64,000 bases of DNA from an uncultured Ruminococcus sp. (GTDB taxonomy: Bacteria > Bacillota > Clostridia > Lachnospirales > Lachnospiraceae). The notes beneath the pieces were generated by a model. The model was given only the letters and a program-made list of their open reading frames with translations, made no database searches and was not told the origin of the DNA. The number at the start of each line of letters is the position of its first letter. Within the stretch, counting starts at the first letter, position 1. Shown piece by piece: positions 1-8,724 of this stretch. The stretch spans positions 7,373 to 71,372 of the forward strand of contig UQVC01000012.1 in assembly GCA_900544395.1 (NCBI GenBank), read 5' to 3'. Both the position numbers and the translations under genes were made by a program.

Positions 1-407
1 TCCCTTTTACTTCTGACCCCATATACTACTTCGCAGCCATTTAAGTACTCCTCGACCATCTGATTCATGGCATTGATATCATCCTGTCCGTCACAGTCGA
101 TGGAGATCGTGATATCCGCCAGTTCTTTTGCTTCCATTAATCCTGCCAGAACTGCATTCTGATGTCCTCTGTTCCTGCTTTGCCGGATTCCTCTGAACAC
201 TTGATTTTCCCTGGAGAACTTCTGGATCAATTTCCATGTATTGTCTTTGCTGCCGTCATCCACAAACAGGATTTTACTTTCCGTACTGATTTTTTCCAAC
301 TGTATCAGTTCTTCTATTTTCGCTGAAAACTCAGGGGCTGTAATCGGCAATACTTCTTCTTCATTATAGCATGGTATGACAATATACAAAATCGGTTTTT
401 CTTTCAC
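1..407 (-). CDS. GT2 glycosyltransferase, DPM1/CsbB/GtrB-like (partial, 3' end outside window)
   Basis: Reading leftward from a GTG at 407 (another in-frame GTG is at 419) gives an open frame running off the window edge. It begins KEKPILYIVIPCYNEEE, the nucleotide-sugar-binding start of GT-A family 2 enzymes, then has FVDDGSKDNTW, SRNRGHQNAVLAGL and the metal-binding ISIDCDGQDD, followed by VVYGVRSKR. This order is typical of polyprenyl-phosphate glycosyltransferases of the CsbB/GtrB/DPM1 type, which load a sugar onto undecaprenyl phosphate at the inner membrane face. The C-terminal membrane helices expected of that type would lie beyond position 1. A purine-rich stretch (GAGGAAGAGG) precedes the start, which is about 30 nt after the stop of the polytopic membrane gene, so the two are probably co-transcribed. 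Confidence 0.85.
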   Translation of the reverse strand, partial: MKEKPILYIVIPCYNEEEVLPITAPEFSAKIEELIQLEKISTESKILFVDDGSKDNTWKLIQKFSRENQVFRGIRQSRNRGHQNAVLAGLMEAKELADITISIDCDGQDDINAMNQMVEEYLNGCEVVYGVRSKR

Positions 408-437
408 TTTCCCAAACACCTCTTCCTCTAAATTTTA

Positions 438-1793
438 TTATAGCACACACAGATACATCGATAAATACACATATCCGGTAATTCCTAAAAAGACTGCTGG
501 TAATATATGACAAATAGTTCTTTGAATTTTCTCAGAAGGAATCCATAATACCAGATATTCTAATCCTTTGGATATAAAGCAAGTCAATGCCAACAGCATA
601 GGATAACAATATCGTCCCTGTGGCTGATAATCGGTTGCATAACTATAGTACATACTCAATCCAATCGGAATCAAAAGACAGATCAACAGGTTGATTCCTA
701 AGATTACTGTGCCTGACTCTGCCTCTTTCTTTCGTACTTTTTTCAAGAAAGATAGCAACACTCCCAACACTCCCAGCACTAATACAAACTTGTACACATT
801 GTAAATCCAATCTGGTGCAAAAATCGTCATATAACTAAACACTGCAATAAAGCTTTCAAACGTAGCTTCTACCCAGTTAATGCCTATATACCGTGTCGTC
901 CTGAGCATTTCACCAAATCCCATCCCTAAATTTTGCGGTGTCGGACGATTGGATGGCTTTATATCCTCTCTGGCAAACATTTCAGAAGATTCTGTCAAGG
1001 AACTCATTCCAAGAAAATCTCCATGATACAGTACGGCATTGCGGATAAAGAAGAACGAAATGATCACCAATACGACAATACTAATGTAGATTCCCCATTT
1101 CCATAATTCTTTATCGCTGAGTTTCTTTCTTCTCTGACACAATTCCGATGCAAAAAAGATAAAAATACTACATAAAATCCATCCATAAGAGTTATAATAC
1201 GACAATGCGCATACTCCGATTCCAACTGCCAGCAATGTACATGACCTCAAATTCCATTTTTCACTCATTCCAAGAAGCCATGCATATAGAATCATCGCGC
1301 TTCCTGCCACTGCTATAATGTCATTGTTTACATATGTTGACAAAAAAATAAATTGCGGGATCAATGTTGTTACTGCGATCAAAATCCATTTTGTATACGT
1401 TCCAAACAATATATTTGCAATTTTAATCACAAAATACGCCACCAAAACACCACTTAATACGCTTGTAAATCTCGCTGCTACCAGCAATGCAAAGGAATTC
1501 ATTGTAAAAACAGATACAAGTTTCATAAACCCTGCACTCAAAAGCGGTCCTAAGAAAAACGGATAATATGCATAAGAAAATCCCCATATTTCATTTCGCA
1601 GACTTTCCATATTACCATTCGGCAACGCATGATGTTCAAATATATACTTCGGAATGTCATATCGCATCGGTTCATCCGGGGCATAATCTAATCCTTTCTG
1701 AGTACTAAGAAAGAACATTACCAAAAACAATCCAACGATCCAAATCCATTCTGCTATTGTTAATTTTTGTTTCTTCATTTTTTTATGTTCCAT
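438..1793 (-). CDS. Polytopic membrane protein, probable GT-C/DUF2142-like glycosyltransferase
   Basis: The 451-residue protein has roughly ten hydrophobic segments, the first at about residues 14-30. It has a short acidic loop just after TM1 (DYAPDEPMRY) of the kind that holds the catalytic acidic residue in GT-C lipid-sugar-dependent enzymes, then a conserved-looking aromatic stretch near WGFSYAYYPFF. DUF2142 and GT39-like families share this plan. It starts 17 nt after an LTA-synthase-like gene and is followed by a polyprenyl-phosphate glycosyltransferase. The set recalls three-component systems that glycosylate surface polymers outside the membrane. The exact family and the sugar cannot be told from sequence reading. 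The start could also be Met6; GAGGG lies only about 4 nt before Met1. Confidence 0.65.
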   Translation of the reverse strand: MEHKKMKKQKLTIAEWIWIVGLFLVMFFLSTQKGLDYAPDEPMRYDIPKYIFEHHALPNGNMESLRNEIWGFSYAYYPFFLGPLLSAGFMKLVSVFTMNSFALLVAARFTSVLSGVLVAYFVIKIANILFGTYTKWILIAVTTLIPQFIFLSTYVNNDIIAVAGSAMILYAWLLGMSEKWNLRSCTLLAVGIGVCALSYYNSYGWILCSIFIFFASELCQRRKKLSDKELWKWGIYISIVVLVIISFFFIRNAVLYHGDFLGMSSLTESSEMFAREDIKPSNRPTPQNLGMGFGEMLRTTRYIGINWVEATFESFIAVFSYMTIFAPDWIYNVYKFVLVLGVLGVLLSFLKKVRKKEAESGTVILGINLLICLLIPIGLSMYYSYATDYQPQGRYCYPMLLALTCFISKGLEYLVLWIPSEKIQRTICHILPAVFLGITGYVYLSMYLCVL

Positions 1794-1810
1794 ATTTCCC
1801 TCATTCTCAT

Positions 1811-3490
1811 CTATTCCATATCCATAACCGAATTATCCACTTCCATGCCACCAGCAAGCCCTGTATAAAACAAGGAATTTTTCCGAACTTCTGCATTTAA
1901 CTGTTCCATCCCAAATTCCTCTGCCAAAGTCGGTGTTGCTGAAAACAGATTGGTTCCCAGTCCCAGCCTGTCCCCTGCAATTTCACCGCCAAGCGCTGCG
2001 ATTGTTGTCGGGAACATATCCATCGTGGAAGCCACTCTGTTTTTTGTATTAACTGCTTCTACCGGAGCATTTACAAAAATATTCAGAACGCCTCTCTGAT
2101 AATCTTCCGGTACTGCTGCACAAAAATCACTGTCCATTGTCAGATGATCCCCTACCAGAACAATGGTTGTATTCTGATAAAATGGCTGCTGCTGAATCCA
2201 ACGCACAAAATCTACAAGCTGCCTGCTGGAACATGCCATCACATTTGCATACTGTTCTCCATAAATATCCTGACATAACCTGCAAGGATAACCATCCTCA
2301 AAATGTGTATCAACTGTCAGCATTGTAAAATTAAACGGCTGTGCGCTGTTTCCAATCTCCGTTAAACGTGCTTTTGCAAATTCAAATAATTTTTCATCTT
2401 CATAGCCCCACCAAACCCGATAATCCGGACTTGGAAGCCACCCATTTTCAGATGCATATTTGTAATCTAAGACCTGATATCCTCCATGTTTTTCAAAATA
2501 CTGCTGTCTTCCAGCAAATTCACCATCTGAACCAAATAAAATTTCCTGATGATATCCCTGTTCTCTTAATATATCACCCAATGTTTTTACTCCAGGCAAT
2601 ACTTCGATATCTTCACTCACATTTTCTGCTCTCAGATTTAATTTCAACGGAAGACCAGAAGTCTGGGCTACCATAGCCCCCATAGTCCACGTGGCGCCAT
2701 CAGACGGATAAATCCCCCCTAGTTGTTCTGTCCCTGAAAAATTCACATTCTCCATTGCCAGCTGTGTCAATTCCGGAATACAGTTAAAATCCAAACCGCC
2801 GCCAACATCTTTTGACGCATAAGTTGTCTCCATCGATTCCATAAAAATATAGATCAAATTCCTTTTCTGCTCCGGAAAATTGATCGGTATTTCATGTGGA
2901 TTTGCATAATGATCTTCAATAAATGGGGATTCTGTCTTTTGATTTTCCAGATATTCCCCCACATCTAACTCATTCCATACCATCTGTGCAGATGATACGA
3001 TCAATGCCATGGAACCTGCAACAGCGCCAATCTGCAAAATCCATTTTGTAATTTTTGTTTTCCTTGCAAGAGCCATCACAAGTACTACAAAAAACACGGC
3101 CATCACCGCTGCAGGAACACATGTCTCCACAAAATCCCAAAGTACTTCATGGCTGGTTCCCTGAATTGGAGTTTTCATTTGTGCCACAAGTTCTTCCATG
3201 GATAAATTTGTCCAGGTTGCTAACATCCAATTCGCCGCTTCATGAAGAAGAATTGCCAAAAATGATAATAATACTGCCAAAATACACAATAAAATTTTTG
3301 TAAGAATTTGAACAAATTTTATCATCTTCCCCAAAATAACAATACCAATATTCATTTTCATCTGATTTATTGTAATCTCTTCCAGATTTTTATCTTCCCT
3401 TTTTTCTACTCTTTCTTCTCTTCTCGCTGCTTTTCTGTCTCTTCTGTTCTCTTCATGCCTTTTTCTTCTATTTTTATTAACTTCCTGCAA
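1811..3490 (-). CDS. LTA-synthase / MdoB-like phosphoglycerol transferase (sulfatase fold)
   Basis: The 559-residue protein has a highly basic N-terminus (residues 1-37), about three membrane segments (around 50-88, 125-143, 150-168) and an extracellular sulfatase-fold domain. Metal and nucleophile sites are visible: Glu218 in IFMESMETT, the threonine motif GATWTMGAMV (265-274), TVDTH (392-396) and VGDH (446-449). The GATWT pattern resembles OpgB/MdoB and LtaS enzymes, which move phosphoglycerol from phosphatidylglycerol onto a polymer outside the cell. It is somewhat short of membrane helices for LtaS (usually five). The start is a TTG behind AAGGAGAGG. It is first in an operon with two glycosyltransferases, which supports a role in a glycosylated teichoic-acid-like polymer. 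Substrate is inferred. Confidence 0.8.
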   Translation of the reverse strand: MQEVNKNRRKRHEENRRDRKAARREERVEKREDKNLEEITINQMKMNIGIVILGKMIKFVQILTKILLCILAVLLSFLAILLHEAANWMLATWTNLSMEELVAQMKTPIQGTSHEVLWDFVETCVPAAVMAVFFVVLVMALARKTKITKWILQIGAVAGSMALIVSSAQMVWNELDVGEYLENQKTESPFIEDHYANPHEIPINFPEQKRNLIYIFMESMETTYASKDVGGGLDFNCIPELTQLAMENVNFSGTEQLGGIYPSDGATWTMGAMVAQTSGLPLKLNLRAENVSEDIEVLPGVKTLGDILREQGYHQEILFGSDGEFAGRQQYFEKHGGYQVLDYKYASENGWLPSPDYRVWWGYEDEKLFEFAKARLTEIGNSAQPFNFTMLTVDTHFEDGYPCRLCQDIYGEQYANVMACSSRQLVDFVRWIQQQPFYQNTTIVLVGDHLTMDSDFCAAVPEDYQRGVLNIFVNAPVEAVNTKNRVASTMDMFPTTIAALGGEIAGDRLGLGTNLFSATPTLAEEFGMEQLNAEVRKNSLFYTGLAGGMEVDNSVMDME

Positions 3491-3610
3491 TCTTATGTCC
3501 TCTCCTTAACACTTTTTCAAAATACCTTATGAGAATAGCACACTCCTGCGCAAATTTCTACCTTTTCCTGCCCTATCTTCCGGTTTCTCTTTCTGTTCAA
3601 TCACAGCAAA

Positions 3611-3642
3611 AGAAACGCAACCTTTACATTCGTTGCGTTTCT
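3611..3642 (-). terminator. Terminator of the nucleotidyltransferase / c-di-AMP operon
   Basis: A perfect 11-bp inverted repeat, AGAAACGCAAC and GTTGCGTTTCT, is separated by a 10-nt loop. It lies 21 nt after the stop codon at 3664. On the minus strand the stem runs into TTTTGCTG, a modest T-tract. Confidence 0.75.
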
Positions 3643-3663
3643 CCCCTCTCTTTCTGCGCTCTA

Positions 3664-4578
3664 TTAAAATAATTTTTCTGGATATACTCCATCTTTGATC
3701 AGTGCCTGCAGTGCCGAAACCACAGATTCTTTGTCTTCCTTATAAGTTACTCCAAACCACTTATCTTTGGAAGTCAGCACTTTAACTGATGCCAGCTTTT
3801 GTTTCAAAAGATCTCCTATGATCGTTGGGAGGAGATATTCTGCTTTCAGATTATTCTCTGGTGTATTGGCCACAAATTCTTCAAATCCCTGTTCCAAAAT
3901 CTCAAAAAACTCCGGATGAAGTCCCCACATATTCATAGACACGCTGGATTCCACATCTACCGAAACATACTCATTCTCTGTATGTACCGCAGCCCCTTCT
4001 TCTGTCTTCTCGATCCCGCTGGTCTCCACAATGTCTGCCAGATATCCTTCTTCATTTACCTTACAGATTCCCCGTGTCACAGCCCCGTTCTCACTCAATG
4101 TATTTTTCAGGACAAAACTTACCATACACAGTTCTGTCGTGGAATCATTCTTTGTTCCTGTTAAATATTCATATGCCTCTACATAAGCCTGCTTTCCATA
4201 ATAGTCATCTGCATTGATCACTAAGAACGGACTGTCTACAACCTCCTTGCAGCACAGGATCGCCTGACCTGTCCCCCATGGCTTTGTCCGATCTTTAAAT
4301 CTCTCTTTGTAAACTTCTGGAATATCATCGATCTCCTGATATGCATAGGCAACATCTATCACTTTTTCAATCCGGTTGCCGATTACTTCTTTAAAATCTT
4401 TTTCCAGATCCTTTCTGATTACAAATACTACTTTATCAAATCCGGCCTCCATGGCATCATAGATCGAATAATCCATGATGATCTCGCCATTTGGTCCCAC
4501 TGGCTCCAACTGTTTGATCCCGCCGCCAAACCGACTTCCGATTCCTGCTGCCATGATGACTAATGTTGCTTGATTCAT
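3664..4578 (-). CDS. Sugar-phosphate nucleotidyltransferase family protein
   Basis: The N-terminus LVIMAAGIGSRFGGGIKQLEPVG carries the nucleotide-binding loop G-x-G-S-R-F and the downstream lysine of NTP transferases. The sugar-binding region has LVINADDYYG, matching the metal-binding aspartates of this fold. At 304 residues it is the size of GalU/RfbA-type enzymes, which join a sugar 1-phosphate to UTP or dTTP, and it has no left-handed beta-helix. Members of this clostridial group are usually annotated only as nucleotidyltransferases, and the sugar cannot be assigned. AAGGAG lies 8 nt before the ATG. It is the last gene of the c-di-AMP/HPr run, 36 nt after HPr, and is followed by a hairpin terminator. 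A cell-envelope precursor role is an inference from context. Confidence 0.8.
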   Translation of the reverse strand: MNQATLVIMAAGIGSRFGGGIKQLEPVGPNGEIIMDYSIYDAMEAGFDKVVFVIRKDLEKDFKEVIGNRIEKVIDVAYAYQEIDDIPEVYKERFKDRTKPWGTGQAILCCKEVVDSPFLVINADDYYGKQAYVEAYEYLTGTKNDSTTELCMVSFVLKNTLSENGAVTRGICKVNEEGYLADIVETSGIEKTEEGAAVHTENEYVSVDVESSVSMNMWGLHPEFFEILEQGFEEFVANTPENNLKAEYLLPTIIGDLLKQKLASVKVLTSKDKWFGVTYKEDKESVVSALQALIKDGVYPEKLF

Positions 4579-4614
4579 ATCCTGCTCCTTCTTTTTTAAC
4601 TGTGTTTCTTATTT

Positions 4615-4890
4615 TTACTCCCCAAGTCCGTCTTCTATGATCCGGATCATTTCTGCCAGAGCAGCATTCTCATCTGCCCCTTCACAGATTAATTCAATCT
4701 CGTCTCCGCTTTTAATGCAGGCTCCAAGAACACTTAATACGCTTTTTGCATTCGCTGTGATCTCTTCATTTCTTGCCTGCTTTTTCACAGTGATCTTACT
4801 TCCAAACTGCATGGCTGTTTTACAGAATAATCCTGCCGGCCGTAAATGCAGCCCTGTCGGATTTTTTATCTTTGTCTTTCCGCTTACCAT
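4615..4890 (-). CDS. HPr-family phosphocarrier protein
   Basis: The 91-residue protein has the PTS HPr active site TGLHLRPAG, with His15 as the phosphorylated residue. The regulatory serine is in NAKSVLSVLGA (Ser50), and the C-terminal signature is GADENAALAEM. The spacing between His and Ser is four residues longer than in classical HPr (Ser46), because of extra residues around 38-45. HPr relays phosphate from PEP through enzyme I to sugar permeases, and when phosphorylated on serine by HprK it acts with CcpA. An hprK gene lies at 27.2 kb. Being 16 nt behind cdaR and far from any ptsI, this may be an accessory HPr rather than the main one. Confidence 0.88.
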   Translation of the reverse strand: MVSGKTKIKNPTGLHLRPAGLFCKTAMQFGSKITVKKQARNEEITANAKSVLSVLGACIKSGDEIELICEGADENAALAEMIRIIEDGLGE

Positions 4891-4906
4891 CTCTATACTG
4901 CCTCCC

Positions 4907-6208
4907 TTATTCTATCTCTTTTTCGTCTTTCGGTTCGCTGTCTGTATTCGATACTGATGTTTCTTTCTTTTCTGTCAGCTTTACTTTGACCTTCGGCTGC
5001 CGGACAAGCTGAATTTCTTCTGGTATTTCTACAGATACCTGGAGTTCATACTCCCCTGCCTCTTTACAGGACTGAAGATCGATCGAAACCGCATTGGTAA
5101 TATCCAGCTGATCCAACTTTTTCTGTTCTCCCACAAATTTCAGTTCTACTACTTCTGAATTTTCAAACGAAAGTTCATATTTATCCTTTAAATTATTGAT
5201 CTGAATTCCTTCTACTGGAAATTCAATTGTTCTGGAACCTTCCTGTTCGATCAGAACCGTGATCAAAACCGCATTCATGGTATCATCTGCCAGAGAAATC
5301 CCCTCTGGAAGATATGGCTGGATTTCTACTGTTTTTTCTACTTTTTTGGTCGCATCACTGACATCGATCTCCGATGCCGGAATTGTAATCTCGGTCAGAT
5401 CTTCCAGATCTTCCTCTGTTCCCCATACCTGTATGGACTGTGGCTCACAAGTCCAGCCCGTACAAATATAATTCTCCTTCAAAATTGTCGGTGTTTCATA
5501 AATGATCGGAATATCTTTTGTATTCAACACCTGGATCTCTACCTGAATTCCGGTCTCCGTATTCAGGTTATTGCTTAATTTATTCTGATCTACTACATTT
5601 CCCTGACTGTCATACAATACCAGATTTCCCTGCACAGTCCCTGACTCCGACCGTCCGGTTACATCTACTTTTACAATTGCTTTCTCAATACTCTCTACCA
5701 TAGGCTGAGAACCAGTGATCGTAATCTTCTCCGGATTGACCGTCATATTACCGATCATGCAGCCATTTTGCGGAGTACCGGAAACACTGACTGTCAGCGG
5801 GAACACCTTGCTCTTTACATCACTGATCTCAATCACCAGATTATTTGGAGAAGCTTCTGCCTTACACTCACTACTGTATCTTTTTACAGAAACTTTGATC
5901 GGGATCAGACTATTGATCTGCATTTCCTGCATATCAGCTACTGCCCGGAAATCGGAAGAAGTCAGATTTTCCAGGATTTCCCGTTTGGCAGTCACCTTCA
6001 CACTTACGTTCTCCGTTCCATCTAAGATCCGATATGTTTTCCCTTTGCTTTTCACGATCTGTTCATTGGTAACCTCCACCGGAATATTATCAAATGTCTG
6101 GGTGTCAACAGGGTCATCAATATTGATCACGATCAGCCACAGAAAAATCGCAAAGAACAGCGCAATGATTTTCAATCCAAGATTTTCCATGATCCTATGC
6201 TTCTTCAT
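4907..6208 (-). CDS. cdaR: CdaR, YbbR-domain regulator of diadenylate cyclase
   Basis: The protein opens with a basic stretch and one membrane anchor (about residues 12-28). The motif NIDDPVDTQTFDNIPVEV that follows is typical of the start of YbbR repeats. The rest (about 40-410) is a series of beta-rich YbbR modules exposed outside the cell, ending in a charged tail. CdaR binds CdaA and tunes c-di-AMP synthesis. The gene overlaps the 3' end of cdaA by 14 nt, so translation is probably coupled. No enzymatic motif is seen, as expected. Confidence 0.9.
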   Translation of the reverse strand: MKKHRIMENLGLKIIALFFAIFLWLIVINIDDPVDTQTFDNIPVEVTNEQIVKSKGKTYRILDGTENVSVKVTAKREILENLTSSDFRAVADMQEMQINSLIPIKVSVKRYSSECKAEASPNNLVIEISDVKSKVFPLTVSVSGTPQNGCMIGNMTVNPEKITITGSQPMVESIEKAIVKVDVTGRSESGTVQGNLVLYDSQGNVVDQNKLSNNLNTETGIQVEIQVLNTKDIPIIYETPTILKENYICTGWTCEPQSIQVWGTEEDLEDLTEITIPASEIDVSDATKKVEKTVEIQPYLPEGISLADDTMNAVLITVLIEQEGSRTIEFPVEGIQINNLKDKYELSFENSEVVELKFVGEQKKLDQLDITNAVSIDLQSCKEAGEYELQVSVEIPEEIQLVRQPKVKVKLTEKKETSVSNTDSEPKDEKEIE

Positions 6209-7067
6209 TCTTTCGCCGCCCTTTCCGTATGGTGAATTTTTTCACGTCCGATGTTCTATACTGAATTTTCTTCAGTCTCTCCTGCAGCCGTTCCGGGGTC
6301 ACTCCTCTCTCCAGTCTTCCTCCCATTGCAACAGATACCTGTCCTGTTTCTTCCGAAACTGCGATCACCAGCGCATCACTGACCTCACTCATCCCAAGTG
6401 CAGCTCTATGTCTTGTTCCTAACTCTTTGCTGATCTGCATATTATCCGAAAGAGGAAGATAACAGGTTGCTGAGGTGATCCGATTCCCCCGGATGATGAT
6501 TGCACCATCATGAAGAGGTGTATTGTGTTCAAAGATGTTGATCAAAACCTGAGGTGATACTTTACAATCCAGTTCAATTCCCGTCACCTCATACTCTGTC
6601 AAATGGATCGCCTGCTCTACTACGATCAGAGCTCCTGTGCAGACACTTCCCATTTCAAAGCACGCCTTCACAATTCCGTCCACTGTATCATCCGAAAACC
6701 TCTGATTTTCTTTTCCTCTGTCAAACAGACTGACGCTGGAAAGAAAATTCTTTTCTCCCAGCTTTTCCAGTGCACGTCTGAGCTCTGGCTGGAATACAAC
6801 AACTGCCGCAATGGCAAGGACGCTGATAGACTCTTTTGCTACAAACAAAATGGTATGCATCTTGAAAATCGCTGCCAGGAGAAAGAACGCACCGAGCATG
6901 ATCATCCCTTTTAACAGCATCCATGCTTTTGTGTTCTTGATCCAGAGCATAATCTCATAAACGATGACCGTGATGATCAGAATTTCCAGAATATCTGTCA
7001 AATGTACCGTTGGAAAATATAGCCCATTTATGTAATTGTTAAAAAAATTTCGGATCCATTCTCCCAT
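6195..7067 (-). CDS. cdaA: Diadenylate cyclase CdaA
   Basis: CdaA condenses two ATP into cyclic di-AMP, the signal that controls potassium and osmolyte transport and wall homeostasis. Three membrane helices occupy about residues 22-90, followed by a DisA_N catalytic domain. The two active-site motifs are clear: DGA at 187-189 within LHDGAIIIRGN, and RHR at 219-221 within LGTRHRAALGMSE. The length (290) is close to the usual 270-280. The ribosome site AGGAGGTGA sits just before the ATG. It is followed at once by cdaR, the standard pairing, but glmM is not next; an HPr and a nucleotidyltransferase come instead. Confidence 0.96.
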   Translation of the reverse strand: MGEWIRNFFNNYINGLYFPTVHLTDILEILIITVIVYEIMLWIKNTKAWMLLKGMIMLGAFFLLAAIFKMHTILFVAKESISVLAIAAVVVFQPELRRALEKLGEKNFLSSVSLFDRGKENQRFSDDTVDGIVKACFEMGSVCTGALIVVEQAIHLTEYEVTGIELDCKVSPQVLINIFEHNTPLHDGAIIIRGNRITSATCYLPLSDNMQISKELGTRHRAALGMSEVSDALVIAVSEETGQVSVAMGGRLERGVTPERLQERLKKIQYRTSDVKKFTIRKGRRKNEEA

Positions 7068-7091
7068 CCAGTCACCTCCTGTCTTCTCTAA

Positions 7092-8273
7092 TTATTCATC
7101 TGCCCCTGGTGTCTTCGTCCAAAGTTCTCCCAAACTTTTTGTCAGACTCAAATCATCCTCCGGTTCCTGCTGATTCTGTCTTAATTCTTCATTCAAACTC
7201 TGTGTCAGCAGCAGCTCATCTACATTCTTCTCCAGATCTGCTTCCTGAATCTGCTGTGGATCCAGAGCTATGGTTTCCTGAATCTGCACTTTCGGAAGCT
7301 CTTCCGGCTCATGCTTTTCCATCAGAACTGCTTCTCCCTGATTTTCATGCGGCTCCGTAATATGTTTTACCTGCTTTTCCGGAAGTGTCACACCTACTTT
7401 CGGAACTGCTTTTACATAATAATAATATTCATCATCCTCAAACTGCAGGGTCTCTGTTCTTGAATAGTCCACTGCCAGGAAGAAAAACTCCAGAACAAAT
7501 CCTGCTGCGATCGCAAGGACCAGATCCAACACGATCACTCCGATCCCAATCGGAAGATCCAGAAGCATGCTGCCGATCACCTGCAAAGCCGCTGCTGCGA
7601 TCGCCCCTGTAACCGCAGCCGTCTTCCACGCATGACTGATTCCGCGTGTCCGCAGCCCATAGACGATCAGAAGTGCAAAAAACAAAACAGCTGCCATCAT
7701 CCACATTTCTTTATTAGACAGTGTCTGCTTCGTAAACACCATAATTCCATCCAGCATCTCTTTCATACCACCGCTCTGAAACGCAGACGCTGTCAGCTTC
7801 ACTGTATGAAGCATATAATAGACGATCACCCCACACATTGCCGGAAGCGCCAGGATCGGTGTGCCCAGCAGTCCAAATGCAACCGGGATCAGATACGGTA
7901 CTTTCCATGCTGCTGCCAGCGCAGCCACAACGATCAGCCAGGATCTTTTTGGTGTGAAGCGGATATACAGGATATACATCACCAGAAAGATTACCAGACA
8001 TAATCCCGCCACCGGAAGTGACAGTGCATACAACTGGATCAGTACGAAAACTGCTGCCAGCAACGCCAGCAGTCCAAGCGGAAGAAATGCACTCACTGCC
8101 GCCAGACCCACAGTACAGACTGTAGAAGACAAAGACTTCATAAATCCGATATTCGAATTGATCATACCAAACACACATAATCCCAATGCAAACTGCAGTA
8201 CTTTAAGGATGTAAAAAGAATACTTTGCATAAATTTTTTCTATCTGGTCTTTCCAGACAAGTAATGTACTCAT
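7092..8273 (-). CDS. Unknown membrane protein upstream of cdaA
   Basis: I do not recognise a named family. The 393-residue protein has about nine or ten hydrophobic helices between residues 20 and 265. A cytoplasmic tail follows, starting with a very acidic and tyrosine-rich segment (FEDDEYYYYVKAVPKV) and continuing as a glutamine- and glutamate-rich, probably disordered region to the end. It lies 2 nt after another small membrane protein gene and 24 nt before cdaA, so it is almost certainly co-transcribed with the cyclase. A link to c-di-AMP or envelope sensing is guessed from position only. Confidence 0.75.
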   Translation of the reverse strand: MSTLLVWKDQIEKIYAKYSFYILKVLQFALGLCVFGMINSNIGFMKSLSSTVCTVGLAAVSAFLPLGLLALLAAVFVLIQLYALSLPVAGLCLVIFLVMYILYIRFTPKRSWLIVVAALAAAWKVPYLIPVAFGLLGTPILALPAMCGVIVYYMLHTVKLTASAFQSGGMKEMLDGIMVFTKQTLSNKEMWMMAAVLFFALLIVYGLRTRGISHAWKTAAVTGAIAAAALQVIGSMLLDLPIGIGVIVLDLVLAIAAGFVLEFFFLAVDYSRTETLQFEDDEYYYYVKAVPKVGVTLPEKQVKHITEPHENQGEAVLMEKHEPEELPKVQIQETIALDPQQIQEADLEKNVDELLLTQSLNEELRQNQQEPEDDLSLTKSLGELWTKTPGADE

Positions 8274-8275
8274 AA

Positions 8276-8671
8276 TTATTTTTTCTCCTTCATATTTATC
8301 TTTTCCAAACGGGATAAATCCCGATAATATTTTTTCGCATGCTGTTTTGCCAGATTATGCTTTTTCTTATAAAACCGTCTCGCACAAGAGCAATAAATGA
8401 TCAACAGAACCAGGTAGATTCCAACGACTGTCCCTGTCAGAATCACAAGCTTTAAGATCGTCAGATTTTTCAAAATTTGTTCCATCAGACAAAACGCGAT
8501 CAAAGCAGCCACAATCCCATATCCGATGGTAAACCAGATTGCTGTTGCCCATACATTCATACTGACATAATCTTTTTTGTAATAGCTGCTGATCTTCAAA
8601 TCTTCTTCTGCTCCCTGCTTTTCATAAGAAGCCATTCTGATCATCAGACGTATCTTTCTTTTATCTAACAT
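8276..8671 (-). CDS. Small two-helix membrane protein, unknown
   Basis: The 131-residue protein has two hydrophobic helices at about residues 38-63 and 72-96, a charged N-terminus, and a strongly basic C-terminal part (RRFYKKKHNLAKQHAKK). No family is recognised. GAGGTGGAG just before the ATG supports the start. It is the first gene of the block leading into cdaA and lies 53 nt after comF, so the run could extend back to recD2. Confidence 0.7.
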   Translation of the reverse strand: MLDKRKIRLMIRMASYEKQGAEEDLKISSYYKKDYVSMNVWATAIWFTIGYGIVAALIAFCLMEQILKNLTILKLVILTGTVVGIYLVLLIIYCSCARRFYKKKHNLAKQHAKKYYRDLSRLEKINMKEKK

Positions 8672-8724
8672 GTCTCCACCTCTATCTTTTGCCGTTTAAA
8701 CATCATTTTTAGTATATCATACTG

